Shown here: one piece after another, positions 1 through 13,010 of the stretch | How positions within the stretch are numbered: position 1 is the first letter of the stretch | Layout: each line of letters begins with the position of its first letter | Origin: Tetragonia tetragonoides | Lineage: Eukaryota; Streptophyta; Magnoliopsida; Caryophyllales; Aizoaceae | Length of the DNA stretch: 64,000 nt | Assembly (NCBI GenBank): GCA_038025085.1 | Contig: CM076152.1 | Location: 21,536,001-21,600,000 of the forward strand | Reading direction: 5' to 3' | Notes under the pieces: model-generated | Databases searched by the model: none | The model's input: the letters and a program-made list of their open reading frames with translations, nothing else | Told to the model about the DNA's origin: nothing | Translations under genes and position numbers: made by a program

Positions 1-2120
1 GTTTGTGTTGTAGATTAAGAGAAAGCACCCAGATGCTTTGTTTGCATTCATTTGAGTGAAAAACTACACCAATGATGTTTACAAGTACAAACAAGCTTTA
101 ACTCAAGCTTTCGAATGGATTTACGCGTTTTGAATGCATTTACGTGTTTTAACAGCTCTTACGACTAGGGTGTAAGAGATTGAGTTATTTTGTGTTGAAA
201 ATTAAGAGAATGAACCCAGATGCTTTATTTGCAGTCATTTAAGTGAGAAACAAAACCAAGGATATTTAAAAGTGCAAACAAGCTTCAACTCATGCTTCTG
301 AATGCATTTATGGGTTTTAAAAGCATTTACGCGTTCTAACAGCTCTTACGACTAGGGTGAAAGAGATTGAGTTCTTTTGTGTTGTATATTAAGAGAAAGC
401 ACCCAAATGCTTTGTTTGCATTCATTTGAGTGAGAAACTACACCAAGGATGTATAAAAGTACAAACAAGTTTCAACTCAAGCTTTTGAATGTATTTACGC
501 GTTTTGAATGCATTTACGCGTTTTGAATGCATTTACGCGTTTTAACAGCTCTTACGACTAGGGTGAAAGAGAAAGAGATTGAGTTCTTTTGTGTTGTATA
601 TTAAGAGAATGCACCCAGATGCTTTATATGCATTCATTTAAGTGAGAAACTACACCAAAGATATTTGAAAGTGCAAACAAGCTTCAACTCAAGCTTTGGA
701 ATGCATTTACGTGTTTTGAGAGCATTTACGCGTTCTAACAGCTATTACGAGTTGGGTGAAAGAGATTGAGTTCTTTTGTGTTGTATATTAAGAGAAAGCA
801 CCCAGATACTTTGTTTGCATTCATTTGAGTAAGAAACTACACCAAGGATGTTTAAAAGTACAAACAAGCTTCAACTGAAGCTTTTGAATGAATTTACGCG
901 TTTTGAATGCAAAAACGCGTTTTAACAGCTCTTAGGATTAGGGTGAAAGAGATTGAGTTCTTTTGTGTTCAAAACTAAGAGAATGCACCCATATGCTTTA
1001 TTTGCATTCATTTAAGTGAGAAACTACACCAAGGATGTTTAAAGGTACAAACAAGCTTCAACTCAAGCTTTTGAATGTATTTATGCGTTTTGAATGCATT
1101 TACGCGTTTTAACAACTCTTACGACTAGGGTGAAAGCGATTGAGTTCTTTTGTGTTGAAAATTAAGAGAAATCACCCAGATACTTTATTTGCATTCATTT
1201 AAGTGAGAAACTACACCAAGGATGTTTAAAAGTACAAACAAGCTTCTACTTAAGAGAAAGCACATAGAACTTTGTTTGCATTCATTTGAGTGAGAAACTA
1301 CACCAAGGACGTTTACAAGTACAAACAAGCTTCAACTCAAGCTTTGGAATGTATTTATGCGTTTTAACAGCTCTTACGACTAGGGTGAAAGAGAATGAGT
1401 TCTTTTGTGTTGTTTATTAAGAGAAAGCACCCAGATACTTTATTTGCATTCATTTGAGTGAGAAACTACGCCAAGGATGTTTACAAGTACAAACAAGCTT
1501 CAACTCAAGCTTTTGAATGCATTTACGCGTTTTGAATGCATTTACGCGTTTTAACAGCTCTTACGACTAGGGTGAAAGAGATTGAGTTCTTTTGTGTTGT
1601 ATATTAAGAGAAAGCACCCAAATGCTTTGTTTGCATTCATTTGAATGAGAAACTACACCAAGGATGTTTACAAGTACAAACAAGCTTTAACTCAAGCTTT
1701 TGAATGCCTTTACGCGTTTAAATGCCTTTACGCGTTTTGACAGCTCTTACGACTAGGGTGAAAGAGATTGAGTTCTTTTGTGTTGAAAATTAAGAGAAAT
1801 CACCCAGATACTTTATTTGCATTCATTTAAGCGAGAAACTACACCAAGGATGTTTAAAAGAACAAACAAGCTTCTACTTAAGCTTTTGAATGCATTTACA
1901 CGTTTTAACAGCTCTTACGACTTGCGTGAAAGAGATTGAGTTCTTTTGTGTTGTATATTAAGAGAAAGCACCCATATACTTTGTTTGCATTCATTTGAGT
2001 GAGAAACTACGCCAAGGATGTTTACAAGTACAAACAAGCTTCAACTCAAGCTTTTGAATGCATTTACGCGTTTTGAATGCATTTACGTGTTTTAACAGCT
2101 CTTACGACTAGGGTGAAAGA

Positions 2121-5100
2121 GATTGAGTTCTTTTGTGTTGAAAACTAAGAGAAAGCACCCGGATGCTTTGTTTGCATTGATTTGAGTGAGAAACTACACC
2201 AAGGATGTTTACACGTACAAACATGCTTCAACTCAAGCTTTTGAATGCATTTACGCGTTTTAACAGCTCTTACGACTAAGGTGAAAGAGATTGAGTTCAT
2301 TTGTGTTGAAAATTAAGAGAAAGGACCCAGATGCTTTGTTTGCATTCATTTGAATGAGAAACTACACCAAGGATGTTTACAAGTACAAACAAGCTTCAAC
2401 TCAAGCTTTTGAATGCGTTTACGCGTTTTGAATGCATTTACGCGTTTTAACAGCTCTTACGACTAGGGTGAAAGAGATTAAGTTCTTTTGTGTTGAAAAT
2501 TAAGAGAATGCACCCAGATGCTTTATATGCATTCATTTAACTGAGAAACTACACCAAAGATATTTGAAATTGCAAACAAGCTTCAACTCAAGCTTTTAAA
2601 TGCATTTACGTTTTTTGAATGCATTTACGCGTTCCAGCAGCTCTTACGAGTTGCGTGAAGGAGATTGAGTTCTTTTGTGCTGTATAGTAAGAGAGAGCAC
2701 CCAAATAATTTGTTTGCATTCATTGGAGTAAGAAACTACACCAAGGATGTTTAAAAATACAAACAAGCTTCAACTCAAGCTTTTGAATGAATTTACGCAT
2801 TTTGAATGCATTAACGCGTTTTAACAGCTCTTACGACTAGGGTGAAAGAGATTGAGTTATTTTGTGTTGTATATTAAGAGAAAGCACCCAAATGCTTTGT
2901 TTGCATTCATTTGAGTGAGAAACTACACCAAGGATGTTTACAAGTACAAACAAGCTTCAACTCAAGCTTTTGAATGCATTTACGCGTTTTAACAGCTCTT
3001 ACGACTAGGGTGAAAGAGATTGAGTTCTTTTGTGTTGAAAATTCAGAGAATGCACCCAGATGCTTTATTTGCATTCATTTAAGTGAGAACCTACACCAAG
3101 GATGTTTAAAAGTACAAACAAGCTTCTACTTAAGCTTTTGAATGCATTTACACGTTTTAACAGCTCTTACGACTTGCGTGAAAGAGATTGAGTTCTTTTG
3201 TGTTGTATATTAAGAGAAAGCACCCAGATAATTTGTTTGCATTCATTTGAGTGAGAAACTACGCCAAGGATGTTTACAAGTACAAACAAGCTTCAACTCA
3301 AACTTTTGAATGCATTTACGCGTTTTAACAGCTCTTAGGACTAAGGTGAAAGAGATTGAGTTCATTTGTGTTGAAAATTAAGAGAAAGGACCCAGATGCT
3401 TTGTTTGCATTTATTTGAGTGAGAAACTACACCAAGGATGTTTATAAGTACAAACAAGCTTCAACTCAAGCTTTTGAATGCATTTACGCGTTTTGAATGC
3501 ATTTACGCGTTTTAACAGCTCTTACGACTAGGGTGAGAGAGATTGAGTTGTTTTGTGTTGAAAATTAAGAGAATGCACCCAGATGCTTTATATGCATTCA
3601 TTTAAGTGAGAAACTACACCAAATATATTTGAAATTGCAAACAAGCTTCAACTCAAGCTTTTGAATGAATTTACGCGTTTTGAATGCATTAACGCGTTTT
3701 AACAGCTCTTACGACTAGGGTGAAAGAGATTGAGTTTTTTTGTGTTGTATATTAAGAGAAAGCACCCAAATGCTTTGTTTGCATTCATTTGACTGAGAAA
3801 CTACACCAAGGATGTTTACAAGTAAAAACAAGCTTTAACTCAAGCTTTTGAATGCATTTACGCGTTTTTAATGCATTTACGCGTTTTAACAGCTCTTACG
3901 ACTTGGGTGAAAGAGATTGAGTTCTTTTGTGTTGAAAATTAAGAGAATGCACCCAGATGCTTTATTTGCATTCATTTAAGTGAGAAACTACACCAAGGAT
4001 GTTTAAAAGTACAAACAACCTTCTACTTAAGCTTTTGAATGCATTTACGCGTTTTGAATGCATTTACACGTTTTAACAGCTCTTACGACTTGCGTGAAAG
4101 AGATTGAGTTCTTTTGTGTTGTATATTAAGAGAAAGCACCCAGATAATTTGTTTGCATTCATTTGAGTGAGAAACTACGCCAAGGATGTTTACAAGTACA
4201 AACAAGCTTCAACTCAAGCTTTTGAATGCATTTACGCGTTTTAACAGCTCTTACGACTAAGGTGAAAGAGATTGAGTTTATTTGTGTTGAAAATTAAGAG
4301 AAAGGACCCAGATGCTTTGTTTGCATTTATTTGAGTGAGAAACTACACCAAGGATGTTTACAAGTACAAACAAGCTTCAACTCAAGCTTTTGAATGCATT
4401 TACGCGTTTTGAATGCATTTACGCGTTTTAACAGGTCTTACGACTAGGGTGAAAGAGATTGAGTTGTTTTGTGTTGAAAATTAAGAGAATGCACCCAGAT
4501 GCTTTATATGCATTCATTTAAGTGAGAAACTACACCAAATATATTTGAAATTGCAAACAAGCTTCAACTCAAGCTTTTGAATGAATTTACGCGTTTTGAA
4601 TGCATTAACGCGTTTTAACAGCTCTTACGACTAGGGTGAAAGAGAATGAGTTTTTTGTGTTGTATATTAAGAGAAAGCACCCAAATCCTTTGTTTGCATT
4701 CATTTGAGTGAGAAACAACACCAAGGATGTTTACAAGTACAAACAAGCTTTAACTCAAGCTTTTGAATGCATTTACGCGTTTTTAATGCATTTACGCGTT
4801 TTAACAGCTCTTACGACTTGGGTGAAAGAGATTGAGTTCTTTTGTGTTGAAAATTAAGAGAATGCACCCAGATGCTTTATTTGCATTCATTTAAGTGAGA
4901 AACTACACCAAGGATGTTTAAAAGTACAAACAACCTTCTACTTAAGCTTTTGAATGCATTTACGCGTTTTGAATGCATTTACACGTTTCAACAGCTCTTA
5001 CGACTTGCGTGAAAGAGATTGAGTTCTTTTGTCTTGTATATTAAGAGAAAGCACCCAGATACTTTGTTTGCATTCATTTGAGTAAGAAACTACACCAAGG

Positions 5101-8100
5101 ATGTTTAAAAGTACAAACATGCTTCAATTCAAGCTTTTCAATGCATTTACGCGTTTTGAATGCATTTACGCGTTTTAACAGCTCTTACGACTAGGGTGAA
5201 AGAGATTGAGTTCTTTTGTGTTGTATATTAAGAGAAAGCACCCAAATTCTTTGTTTACAATCATTTGAGTGAGAAACTACACCTAGGATGTTTACAAGTA
5301 CAAACAAGCTTCAACTCAAGCTTTAGAATGCATTTACGTGTTTAGAATGCATTTACGAGTTTTAACAGCTCTTACGACTAGGGTGAAAGAGCTTGAGTTC
5401 TTTTGTGTTGAAAATTAACAGAATGCACCCAAATGCTTTATTTGCATTCATTTAAGTGAGAAACTACACCAAGGATGTTTAAAAGTACAAACAAGCTTCA
5501 ACTCAAGCTTTTCAAAGCATTTACGCGTTTTAATAGCTCTTACGACTAGGGTGAAAGAGATTGAGTTCTTTTGTGTTGAAAACTAAGAGAAAGCACCCGG
5601 ATGCTTTGTTTGCATTGATTTGAGTGAGAAACTACACCAAGGATGTTTACAAGTACAAACAAGCTTCAACTCAAGCTTTTGAATGCATTTACGCGTTTTG
5701 AATGCATTTACGCGTTTTAACAGCTCTTACGACTAAGGTGAAAGAGATTGAGTTCATTTGTGTTGAAAATTAAGAGAAAGGACCCAGATGCTTTGTTTGC
5801 ATTCATTTGAGTGAGAAACTACACCAAGGATGTTTACAAGTACAAACAAGCTTCAACTCAAGCTTTTGAATGCGTTTACGCGTTTTGAATGCATTTACGC
5901 GTTTTAACAGCTCTTACGACTAGGGTGAAAGAGATTAAGTTCTTTTGTGTTGAAAATTAAGAGAATGCACCCAGATGCTTTATATGCATTCATTTAACTG
6001 AGAAACTACACCAAAGATATTTGAAATTGCAAACAAGCTTCAACTCAAGCTTTTGAATGCATTTACGTTTTTTGAATGCATTTACGCGTTCCAGCAGCTC
6101 TTACGAGTTGCGTGAAAGAGATTGAGTTCTTTTGTGCTGTATATTAAGAGAGAGCACCCAAATAATTTGTTTGCATTCATTGGAGTAAGAAACTACACCA
6201 AGGATGTTTAAAAGTACAAACAAGCTTCAACTCAAGCTTTTGAATGAATTTACGCATTTTGAATGCATTAACGCGTTTTAACAGCTCTTACGACTAGGGT
6301 GAAAGAGATTGAGTTCTTTTGTGTTGTATATTAAGAGAAAGCACCCAAATGCTTTGTTTGCATTCATTTGAGTGAGAAACTACACCAAGGATGTTTACAA
6401 GTACAAACCAGCTTCAACTCAAGCTTTTGAATGCATTTACGCGTTTTAACAGCTCTTACGACTAGGGTGAAAGAGATTGAGTTCTTTTGTGTTGAAAATT
6501 AAGAGAATGCACCCAGATGCTTTATTTGCATTCATTTAAGTGAGAAACTACACCAAGGATGTTTAAAAGTACAAACAAGCTTCTACTTAAGCTTTTGAAT
6601 GCATTTACACGTTTTAACAGCTCTTACGACTTGCGTGAAAGAGATTGAGTTCTTTTGTGTTGTATATTAAGAGAAAGCACCCAGATAATTTGTTTGCATT
6701 CATTTGAGTGAGAAACTACGCCAAGGATGTTTACAAGTACAAACAAGCTTCAACTCAAGCTTTTGAATGCATTTACGCGTTTTAACAGCTCTTACGACTA
6801 GGGTGAAAGAGATTGAGTTTTTTTGTGTTGTATATTAAGAGAAAGCACCCAAATGCTTTATTTGCATTCATTTGAGTGAGAAACTACACCAAAGATGTTT
6901 ACAAGTAAAAACAAGCTTTAACTCAAGCCTTTGAATGCATTTACGCGTTTTTAATGCATTTACGCGTTTTAACAGCTCTTACGACTTGGGTGAAAGAGAT
7001 TGAGTTCTTTTGTGTTGAAAATTAAGAGAATGCACCCAGATGCTTTATTTGCATTCATTTAAGTGAGAAACTACACCAAGGATGTTTAAAAGTACAAACA
7101 AGCTTCTACTTAAGCTTTTGAATGCATTTACACGTTTTAACAGCTCTTACGACTTGCGTGAAAGAGATTGAGTTCTTTTGTGTTGTATATTAAGAGAAAG
7201 CACCCAGATAATTTGTTTGCATTCATTTGAGTGAGAAACTACGCCAAGGATGTTTACAAGTACAAACAAGCTTCAACTCAAGCTTTTGAATGCATTTACG
7301 CGTTTTAACAGCTCTTACGACTAGGGTGAAAGAGATTGAGTTTTTTTGTGTTGTATATTAAGAGAAAGCACCCAAATGCTTTATTTGCATTCATTTGAGT
7401 GAGAAACTACACCAAAGATGTTTACAAGTAAAAACAAGCTTTAACTCAAGCCTTTGAATGCATTTACGCGTTTTTAATGCATTTACGCGTTTTAACAGCT
7501 CTTACGACTTGGGTGAAAGAGATTGAGTTCTTTTGTGTTGAAAATTAAGAGAATGCACCCAGATGCTTTATTTGCATTCATTTAAGTGAGAAACTACACC
7601 AAGGATGTTTAAAAGTACAAACAAGCTTCTACTTAAGCTTTTGAATGCATTTACACGTTTTAACAGCTCTTACGACTTGCGTGAAAGAGATTGAGTTCTT
7701 TTGTGTTGTATATTAAGAGAAAGCACGCAGATAATTTGTTTGCATTCATTTGTGTGAGAAACTACGCCAAGGATGTTTACAAGTACAAACAAGCTTCAAC
7801 TCAAGCTTTTGAATGCATTTACGCGTTTTAAGAGCTCTTACGACTAAGGTGAAAGAGATTGAGTTTATTTGTGTTGAAAATTAAGAGAAAGGACCCAGAT
7901 GCTTTGTTTGCATTTATTTGAGTGAGAAACTACACCAAGGATGTTTACAAGTACAAACAAGCTTCAACTCAAGCTTTTGAATGCATTTACGCGTTTTGAA
8001 TGCATTTACGCGTTTTAACAGCTCTTACGACTAGGGTGAAAGAGATTGAGTTGTTTTGTGTTGAAAATTAAGAGAATGCACCCAGATGCTTTATATGCAT

Positions 8101-11100
8101 TCATTTAAGTGAGAAACTACACCAAATATATTTGAAATTGCAAACAAGCTTCAACTCAAGCTTTTGAATGAATTTACGCGTTTTGAATGCATTAACGCGT
8201 TTTAACAGCTCTTACGACTAGGGTGAAAGAGAATGAGTTTTTTTTGTGTTGTATATTAAGAGAAAGCACCCAAATGCTTTGTTTGCATTCATTTGAGTGA
8301 GAAACTACACCAAGGATGTTTACAAGTGCAAACAAGCTTTAACTCAAGCTTTTGAATGCATTTACGCGTTTTTAATGCATTTACGCGTTTTAACAGCTCT
8401 TACGACTTGGGTGAAAGAGATTGAGTTCTTTTGTGTTGAAAATTAAGAGAATGCACCCAGATGCTTTATTTGCATTCATTTAAGTGAGAAACTACACCAA
8501 GGATGTTTAAAAGTACAAACAACCTTCTACTTAAGCTTTTGAATGCATTTACGCGTTTTGAATGCATTTACACGTTTTAACAGCTCTTACGACTTGCGTG
8601 AAAGAGATTGAGTTCTTTTGTCTTGTATATTAAGAGAAAGCACCCAGATACTTTGTTTGCATTCATTTGAGTAAGAAACTACACCAAGGATGTTTAAAAG
8701 TACAAACAAGCTTCAATTCAAGCTTTTGAATGCATTTACGCGTTTTGAATGCATTTACGCGTTTTAACAGCCCTTACGACTAGGGTGAAAGAGATTTAGT
8801 TCTTTTGTGTTGTATATTAAGAGAAAGCACCCAAATTCTTTGTTTACAATCATTTGAGTGAGAAACTACACCTAGGATGTTTACAAGTACAAACAAGCTT
8901 CAACTCAAGCTTTAGAATGCATTTACGTGTTTAGAATGCATTTACGAGTTTTAACAGCTCTTACGACTAGGGTGAAAGAGCTTGAGTTCTTTTGTGTTGA
9001 AAATTAACAGAATGCACCCAAATGCTTTATTTGCATTCATTTAAGTGAGAAACTACACCAAGGATGTTTAAAAGTACAAACAAGCTTCAACTCAAGCTTT
9101 TGAATGTAATTACGCGTTTTGAATGCATTTACCCGTTTTAACAACTCTTACGACTAGGGTGAAAGAGATTGACTTCTTTTGTGTTGTATATTAAGAGAAA
9201 GCACCCAGATACTTTGTTTGCATTGATTTGAGTGAGAAACTAGACCAAGGATGTTCACAAGTACAAACAAGCTTCAACTCAAGCTTTTGAATGCATTTAC
9301 GCGTTTTAACAGCTCTTACAACTAGGGTGAAAGAGATTGAGTTCTTTTGTGTTGTATATTAAGAGAAAGCACCCAGATACTTTATGTGCATTCATTTAAG
9401 TGAGAAACTACACCAAGGATGTTTGAAAGTACAAACAAGCTTCAACTTAAGGTTTTGAATGCATTTACGCGTTTTGAATGCATGTACACGTTTTAACAGC
9501 TCTTACGACTAGGGTGAAAGAGATTGAGTTCTTTTGTGTTGTATATTAAGAGAAAGCACCCAAATGCTTTGTTTGCATTCATTTGAGTGAGAAACTACAC
9601 CAAGGATGTTTACAAGTACAAACAAGCTTCAACTCAAGCTTTTGAATGCATTTACGCGTTTTAACAGCTCTTACGACTAGGGTGAAAGAGATTGAGTTCT
9701 TTTGTGTTGAAAATTAAGAGAATGCACCCAGATGCTTTATTTGCATTCATTTAAGTGAGAAACTACACCAAGGTTGTTTAAAAGTACAAACAAGCTTCTA
9801 CTTAAGCTTTTGAATGCATTTACACGTTTTAACAGCTCTTACGACTAGGGTGAAAGAGATTGAGTTCTTTTGTGTTGAAAACTAAGAGAAAGCACCCGGA
9901 TGCTTTGTTTGCATTGATTTGAGTGAGAAACTACACCAAGGATGTTTACAAGTACAAACAAGCTTCAACTCAAGCTTTTGAATGCATTTACGCGTTTTGA
10001 ATGCATTTACGCGTTTTAACAGCTCTTACGACTAAGGTGAAAGAGATTGAGTTCATTTGTGTTGAAAATTAAGAGAAAGGACCCAGATGCTTTGTTTGCA
10101 TTCATTTGAGTGAGAAACTACACCAAGGATGTTTACAAGTACAAACAAGCTTCAACTCAAGCTTTTGAATGCGTTTACGCGTTTTGAATGCATTTACGCG
10201 TTTTAACAGCTCTTACGACTAGGGTGAAAGAGATTAAGTTCTTTTGTGTTGAAAATTAAGAGAATGCACCCAGATGCTTTATATGCATTCTTTTAACTGA
10301 GAAACTACACCAAAGATATTTGAAATTGCAAACAAGCTTCAACTCAAGCTTTTGAATGCATGTACGTTTTTTGAATGCATTTACGCGTTCCAGCAGCTCT
10401 TACGAGTTGCGTGAAAGAGATTGAGTTCTTTTGTGCTGTATATTAAGAGAGAGCACCCAAATAATTTGTTTGCATTCATTGGAGTAAGAAACTACACCAA
10501 GGATGTTTAAAAGTACAAACAAGCTTCACCTCAAGCTTTTGAATGAATTTACGCATTTTGAATGCATTAACGCGTTTTAACAGCTCTTACGACTAGGGTG
10601 AAAGAGATTGAGTTCTTTTGTGTTGTATATTAAGAGAAAGCACCCAAATGCTTTGTTTGCATTCATTTGAGTGAGAAACTACACCAAGGTTGTTTACAAG
10701 TACAAACAAGCTTCAACTCAAGCTTTTGAATGCATTTACGCGTTTTAACAGCTCTTACGACTAGGGTGAAAGAGATTGAGTTCTTTTGTGTTGAAAATTA
10801 AGAGAATGCACCCAGATGCTTTATTTGCATTCATTTAAGTGAGAAACTACACCAAGGATGTTTAAAAGTACAAACAAGCTTCTACTTAAGCTTTTGAATG
10901 CATTTACACGTTTTAACAGCTCTTACGACTTGCGTGAAAGAGATTGAGTTCTTTTGTGTTGTATATTAAGAGAAAGCACCCAGATAATTTGTTTGCATTC
11001 ATTTGAGTGAGAAACTACGCCAAGGATGTTTACAAGTACAAACAAGCTTCAACTCAAGCTTTTGAATGCATTTACGCGTTTTAACAGCTCTTACGACTAA

Positions 11101-12000
11101 GGTGAAAGAGATTGCGTTTATTTGTGTTGAAAATTAAGAGAAAGGACCCAGATGCTTTGTTTGCATTTATTTGAGTGAGAAACTACACCAAGGATGTTTA
11201 CAAGTACAAACAAGCTTCAACTCAAGCTTTTGAATGCATTTACGCGTTTTGAATGCATTTACGCGTTTTAACAGCTCTTACGACTAGGGTGAAAGAGATT
11301 GAGTTGTTTTGTGTTGAAAATTAAGAGAATGCACCCAGATGCTTTATATGCATTCATTTAAGTGAGACACTACACCAAATATATTTGAAATTGCAAACAA
11401 GCTTCAACTCAAGCTTTTCAATGAATTTACGCGTTTTGAATGCATTAACGCGTTTTAACAGCTCTTACGACTAGGGTGAAAGAGAATGAGTTTTTTTGTG
11501 TTGTATATTAAGAGAAAGCACCCAAATGCTTTGTTTGCATTCATTTGAGTGAGAAACTACACCAAGGATGTTTACAAGTACAAACAAGCTTTAACTCAAG
11601 CTTTTGAATGCATTTACGCGTTTTTAATGCATTTATGCGTTTTAACAGCTCTTACGACTTGGGTGAAAGAGATTGAGTTCTTTTGTGTTGAAAATTAAGA
11701 GAATGCACCCAGATGCTTTATTTGCATTCATTTAAGTGAGAAACTACACCAAGGATGTTTAAAAGTACAAACAACCTTCTACTTAAGCTTTTGAATGCAT
11801 TTATGCGTTTTGAATGCATTTACACGTTTTAACAGCTCTTACGACTTGCGTGAAAGAGATTGAGTTCTTTTGTCTTGTATATGAAGAGAAAGCACCCAGA
11901 TACTTTGTTTGCATTCATTTGAGTAAGAAACTACACCAAGGATGTTTAAAAGTACAAACAAGCTTCAATTCAAGCTTTTGAATGCATTTACGCGTTTTGA
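2121..12000. repeat. Higher-order repeat blocks (about 3.3-4.3 kb) within the satellite
   Basis: Rare monomer variants recur in the same order. The variant cacccggatgc followed by cattgattt has its ggatgc at 2161, 5599 and 9898. The next marker, agagattaagttc with ttccagcagctcttacgagttgcg, lies at 2476, 5933 and 10232. A second block marked by gattgagtttatttg / gattgcgtttatttg starts at 4270, 7857 and 11110, and its follow-on marker gattgagttgttttg lies at 4457, 8044 and 11297, giving the same steps of 3587 and 3253 bp. So super-units of 3.3-4.3 kb were amplified at least three times. Confidence 0.85.
6811..7856. repeat. Recent 523-bp tandem duplication of a satellite trimer
   Basis: Positions 6811-7333 and 7334-7856 are near-identical successive blocks of three monomers (168+168+187 bp). 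Both start gattgagtttttttg and contain the unusual run caagtaaaaacaagctttaactcaagcc. This extra trimer explains part of why the second super-unit spacing (4299 bp) is longer than the first (3438-3457 bp). Confidence 0.85.
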
Positions 12001-13010
12001 ATGCATTTACGCGTTTTAGCAGCTCTTACGACTAGGGTGAAAGAGATTGAGTTCTTTTGTGTTGTATATTAAGAGAAAGCACCCAAATGCTTTGTTTGCA
12101 TTCATTTCAGTGAGAAACTACACCAAGGATGTTTACAAGTACAAACAAGCTTCAACTCAAGCTTTTGAATGCATTTACGCGTTTAGAATGCATTTACGCA
12201 TTTTAACAGCTCTTACGACTAGGGTGAAAGAGATTGAGTTCTTTTGTGTTGAAAATTAAGAGAATGCACCCAGATGCTTTATTTACATTCATTTAAGCGA
12301 GAAACTACACCAAAGATGTTAAAAAGTACAAACAAGCTTCAACTCAAGCTTTTGAATGTATTTACGCGTTTTGTATGCATTTACACGTTTTAACAGCTCT
12401 TACGACTAGGGTGAAAGAGATTGAGTTCTTTTGTGTTGTATATTAAGAGAAAGCACCCAGATACTTTGTTTGCAATCATTTGAGTGAGAAACTACGCTAA
12501 GGATGTTTACAAGTACAAACAAGCTTCAACTCAAGCTTTTGAATGCATTTACGTGTTTTGAATGCATTTACGCGTTTTAACAGCTGTTACGACTAGGGTG
12601 AAAGAGATTGAATTCTTTTGTGTTGTATATTAAGAGAAATCACCCAGATGTCTTGTTTGCATTCATTTGAGTGAGAAACTACACCAAGGATGTTTACAAG
12701 TACAAACAAGCTTCAACTTAAGCTTTTGAATGCATTTACGCGTTTAGAATGCATTTAAGCTTTTTAACAGCTCTTACGACTAGGGTGAAAGAGATTGAGT
12801 TCTTTTGTGTTGAAAATTAAGAGAATGCACCTAGATGCTTTATTTGCATTGATTTAAGTGAGAAACTATACCAAGGATGTTTAAAAGTACAATCAAGTTT
12901 CAACTCATGCTTTTGAATGTATTTACGCGTTTTGAATGCATTTACGCGTTTTAACAACTCTTACGACTAGGGTGAAAGAGATTGAGTTCTTTTGTGTTGT
13001 TTATTAAGAG

